Below the pieces are notes generated by a model. It had not been told where the DNA came from, did not search any database, and saw nothing but the letters and a program-made list of their open reading frames with translations. The position numbers and the translations under genes are program-made. Shown piece after piece: positions 6,134 to 8,018 of a stretch of DNA of 8,018 nt. Position 1 is the first letter of the stretch. Each line of letters opens with the position of its first letter. Origin of the DNA: Candidatus Krumholzibacteriota bacterium. Its GTDB lineage: Bacteria; Krumholzibacteriota; Krumholzibacteriia; Krumholzibacteriales; Krumholzibacteriaceae. The stretch covers positions 1 to 8,018 of the forward strand of contig DAOVNN010000126.1 in NCBI GenBank assembly GCA_030630165.1. The letters are read 5' to 3'.

Positions 6134-6862
6134 ATGGTAAATGCGCAGATGGGAGCCCGTGTCCTTGCCGCCCTCGCGATCCTGGCTGCCCTGCCCTGCG
6201 GATGTTCTTCGGGTGAGCAGGCATACGCGGAAATGCGAAAGCGGATGGTCCTCGAGGATATCGCCGCGAGAGGGATATCCGACAGCCGTGTTCTCGAATC
6301 GATGATGCGGGTGCCCCGCCATCTCTTCGTACCGGCCAGTCTCAGGGGCGTTGCCTACATGGACAGCCCGTTACCGATCGGCGAGGACCAGACGATCTCC
6401 CAGCCATATATCGTCGCCCTGATGACTGAGTCGCTCGGCCTGGGTGACAGCGCGAGGGTGCTTGAGATCGGCACCGGATCAGGATACCAGGCGGCCGTGC
6501 TGTCGGGGATCGCCGATTCGGTCTGGTCGATAGAGATAATACCTTCGCTTGCCGAAAGCGCCGCGGCCCTGCTCGACACTCTCGGTTACGCAAATGTAAC
6601 AGTGCGCTGCGGAGACGCGTATTTCGGCTGGCCGGAGAAAGCGCCTTTCGACGGGATAATCGTGACTGCCGCCGCCCCCGAGCTGCCTCCGAAACTGGCG
6701 GTGCAGCTCGCATTCGGAGGACGGCTGGTGATCCCCGTCGGGGACAGGCGGCAGGAGCTTATGACATACGTCAAGACATCTTCGGGGTTGAAACTTCTCT
6801 CGTCTCTGCCGGTACGATTCGTGCCGATGACTGGGAGGATAAGAAATGAAAGCGAGAAATAA
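6134..6862 (+). CDS. pcm: Protein-L-isoaspartate O-methyltransferase with signal-peptide-like N-terminus
   Basis: The enzyme transfers a methyl group from S-adenosylmethionine to isoaspartyl residues in damaged proteins, starting their repair. From ATG 6134 (AAGGGA 6 nt upstream) the product has 242 residues. Core motifs are clear: MMRVPRHLFVP (57-67), QTISQPYIVALMTE (86-99), the SAM-binding motif LEIGTGSGYQ (110-119), GDAYFGWPEKAPFDGIIVTAA (160-180), GGRLVIPVG (195-203) and RFVPMTG (228-234). Compared with the 208-residue E. coli enzyme, there is an extra N-terminus: MVNAQMGAR, a hydrophobic run (about 9-21), then PCGCSSG, which looks like a secretion signal. Two cysteines (22, 24) could be a lipidation site, but neither has a textbook lipobox. 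A downstream ATG at 6233 would give a 209-residue cytosolic form but has only weak ribosome-site sequence. A TTG at 6095 is a less likely longer start. The gene is followed 2 bp later by an M48 protease lipoprotein. Confidence 0.9.
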   Translation: MVNAQMGARVLAALAILAALPCGCSSGEQAYAEMRKRMVLEDIAARGISDSRVLESMMRVPRHLFVPASLRGVAYMDSPLPIGEDQTISQPYIVALMTESLGLGDSARVLEIGTGSGYQAAVLSGIADSVWSIEIIPSLAESAAALLDTLGYANVTVRCGDAYFGWPEKAPFDGIIVTAAAPELPPKLAVQLAFGGRLVIPVGDRRQELMTYVKTSSGLKLLSSLPVRFVPMTGRIRNESEK

Positions 6863-6872
6863 GCATGGTTAA
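6834..6872 (+). other. Possible eight-codon mini-ORF (with its ribosome site) at the pcm-M48 junction
   Basis: GGAGG at 6834-6838 lies 7 nt before ATG 6846, the same spacing as most genes in this window. That ATG opens a frame of eight codons (MKARNKHG) ending in TAA at 6870-6872, so the ORF overlaps both the end of pcm and the start of the protease gene. The protease ATG at 6865 has only a weak site (GAG at 6854-6856). The mini-ORF might deliver ribosomes for re-initiation at 6865, or the GGAGG may simply be pcm codons. Confidence 0.25.
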
Positions 6873-7677
6873 TGCGTTAAAAAACAACAGCGCCAGATGG
6901 ACAGTGATAATGATACTTGCGGTCGCGGTCGTTGGATGTGCGACCTCCGGGATCAACAAGGGACAACTCAACCTTGTCACAAGCACCGAGGAAGTCGCGA
7001 TGGGGCAGGAGTTCGCGACTGAGATCGAGACTCAGTTCGAGGTCTACGACGATGCTGAGCTGACGGCCTACGTCCAGTCGGTCGGAGGCAGGATCGCCGC
7101 GGTCTGTCACAGGCAGGATATCGATTATCATTTTGCCGTGATCAGAAGTGACGAGATGAACGCCTTTGCGCTGCCCGGTGGCTTCATATATGTATACACC
7201 GGATTGATGAAGGTCCTGGACAACGAGGCGCAGCTCGCCGCCGTGCTTGCCCATGAGGTCGGCCACGTGACGGCCCGCCATTCCACCGAGCGCCTCACGG
7301 CTATGTACGGGACCCAGATCGCTGTCAGCCTGCTGCTGGGACAGAATCCGGAGGAATACAAGGTCCTGATAGCCAACATCTTTTCCACGACAGGATTCCT
7401 TGCCTACAGCAGGGCGAACGAGTATGAGGCCGACAGACTCGGTACCACCTACACCTCCCTGGCCGGATATGATCCGGAGGGCATGGCCGAACTGCTCGGC
7501 AAATTTGTAGACACCGAGGAGAGGGAGCCATTGAAGCTCGAGGAGTGGCTCTCGACACATCCGCCCGCCAGGGACAGAATCGGCAAGGTCGATATACTGG
7601 CCGCCAGCCTGCCGATGGCGGGTGTCGGCGATAGAAACGCCGCCCGGTACACTACGATGAAGGCTCGCCTGCCATAG
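6865..7677 (+). CDS. M48 family zinc metalloprotease lipoprotein (LoiP/BepA-like, no TPR domain)
   Basis: This 270-residue envelope protease is expected on the periplasmic side of a membrane. The N-terminus has basic and polar residues, a hydrophobic stretch (13-24) and a good lipobox VVGC with Cys25, so it is a predicted lipoprotein. The catalytic core is intact: HEVGH at 130-134 (zinc ligands H130 and H134, general base E131) and NEYEAD at 185-190, with E186 as the expected third ligand. LSTHPPARDRI (229-239) matches the conserved histidine that serves as a regulatory His-switch in E. coli BepA. The size fits LoiP-type single-domain members rather than BepA, which adds TPRs. Family members degrade misassembled outer-membrane or periplasmic proteins. 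It starts 2 nt after the pcm stop with a weak ribosome site, so translational coupling is likely. It ends shortly before a convergent gene with no clear terminator between them. Confidence 0.92.
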   Translation: MVNALKNNSARWTVIMILAVAVVGCATSGINKGQLNLVTSTEEVAMGQEFATEIETQFEVYDDAELTAYVQSVGGRIAAVCHRQDIDYHFAVIRSDEMNAFALPGGFIYVYTGLMKVLDNEAQLAAVLAHEVGHVTARHSTERLTAMYGTQIAVSLLLGQNPEEYKVLIANIFSTTGFLAYSRANEYEADRLGTTYTSLAGYDPEGMAELLGKFVDTEEREPLKLEEWLSTHPPARDRIGKVDILAASLPMAGVGDRNAARYTTMKARLP

Positions 7678-7703
7678 ATCCGCATGGGCTCTCAGGAGGA
7701 CCG

Positions 7704-8018
7704 TTACAGCGACGGATAGCGAATCCCGAATCTTTTTCCGTAATATATCCGCGTGAGGATTATGACGACGGCGAGCAGTGGTATGAAGGCCGGGAAGAGT
7801 ACGCAGGCTGTAATCGAATAAGCAAGGGTGGAGACCTTCGCCGGAAGCAGGATGCCCGTCCCCGACGATTTTTTTCTTTCCGATACTGAAGCGACGATGA
7901 AGAAGAGCAGCGATGCGCTTGATGCGTAGAAGGCCGGAGTGTTCCGCGTAAGGACCGCCGCCGAGAACGACCCCGCCATAAGTATCGTCGAGACAATGAT
8001 CCCTGCCCTGCGTCCGAG
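7704..8018 (-). CDS. C-terminal part of a polytopic membrane protein (5' end beyond window)
   Basis: The frame is open from the right edge to TAA at 7704-7706, giving the last ~104 residues; an internal ATG at 7979 should not be taken as the start because upstream codons continue in frame (LGRRAGIIVSTIL). At least three membrane segments are visible: one near the edge, one around FYASSASLLFFIVASV, and one around FPAFIPLLAVVIIL. They are joined by a charged loop SERKKSSG, and the protein ends in a basic aromatic tail TRIYYGKRFGIRYPSL. The pattern of a GRR motif, short helices and this tail is compatible with the end of a UbiA-type prenyltransferase, but that is a weak impression and other polytopic proteins are possible. 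It converges on the M48 gene with a 26-bp gap. Confidence 0.6.
   Translation of the reverse strand, partial: LGRRAGIIVSTILMAGSFSAAVLTRNTPAFYASSASLLFFIVASVSERKKSSGTGILLPAKVSTLAYSITACVLFPAFIPLLAVVIILTRIYYGKRFGIRYPSL

Noticed and set aside
7678..7703. Terminator or small gene between the M48 gene and the right-edge membrane gene
   Set aside because: The gap is 26 bp with no stem-loop or T-run and no start codon with a ribosome site serving a continuing frame.

Overview
The window looks like chromosomal DNA of a GC-rich, Gram-negative-type bacterium. It has two genes with lipoprotein-like or secretory N-termini, an M48 metalloprotease of the LoiP/BepA kind, and a secreted protein with FlgD/CHU-type Ig modules. 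GTG and TTG starts are used, and most Shine-Dalgarno sequences sit 6-7 nt before the start codon. FlgD-Ig proteins and membrane-TPR fusions are common in uncultivated FCB-group and neighbouring phyla. That placement is an inference from gene style; no rRNA or marker gene is present. I see no mobile element, tRNA, rRNA, CRISPR array or prophage gene.

Layout, left to right: (1) a minus-strand exported protein with two FlgD-like Ig modules, cut by the left edge, with a good promoter and a GTG start; (2) a 290-305 bp divergent regulatory region holding three sets of short direct repeats; (3) a plus-strand Na+/phosphate cotransporter with a C-terminal PhoU-like domain (TTG start); (4) a 36-bp convergent gap; (5) a minus-strand two-gene unit, a dicarboxylate/amino acid:cation symporter followed by a 704-residue polytopic membrane protein with about seven TPRs, overlapping by GTGA; (6) a 112-bp divergent intergenic region; (7) a plus-strand two-gene unit of a protein-L-isoaspartate O-methyltransferase with a signal-peptide-like N-terminus and an M48 metalloprotease lipoprotein, 2 bp apart; (8) the C-terminal part of a minus-strand polytopic membrane protein, cut by the right edge.

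The gene families are mostly ordinary. The points that deserve a second look are: the apparently exported isoaspartate methyltransferase paired with an envelope protease, which may be an envelope protein damage-control pair; an 11-bp-period perfect direct repeat upstream of the phosphate transporter with the geometry of a Pho box; direct repeats overlapping the promoter of the Ig-domain protein; a RIRGG motif recurring three times at about 155-residue intervals in the membrane-TPR protein; and a tiny ORF with a strong ribosome site at the methyltransferase-protease junction. I found no convincing wholly new system.
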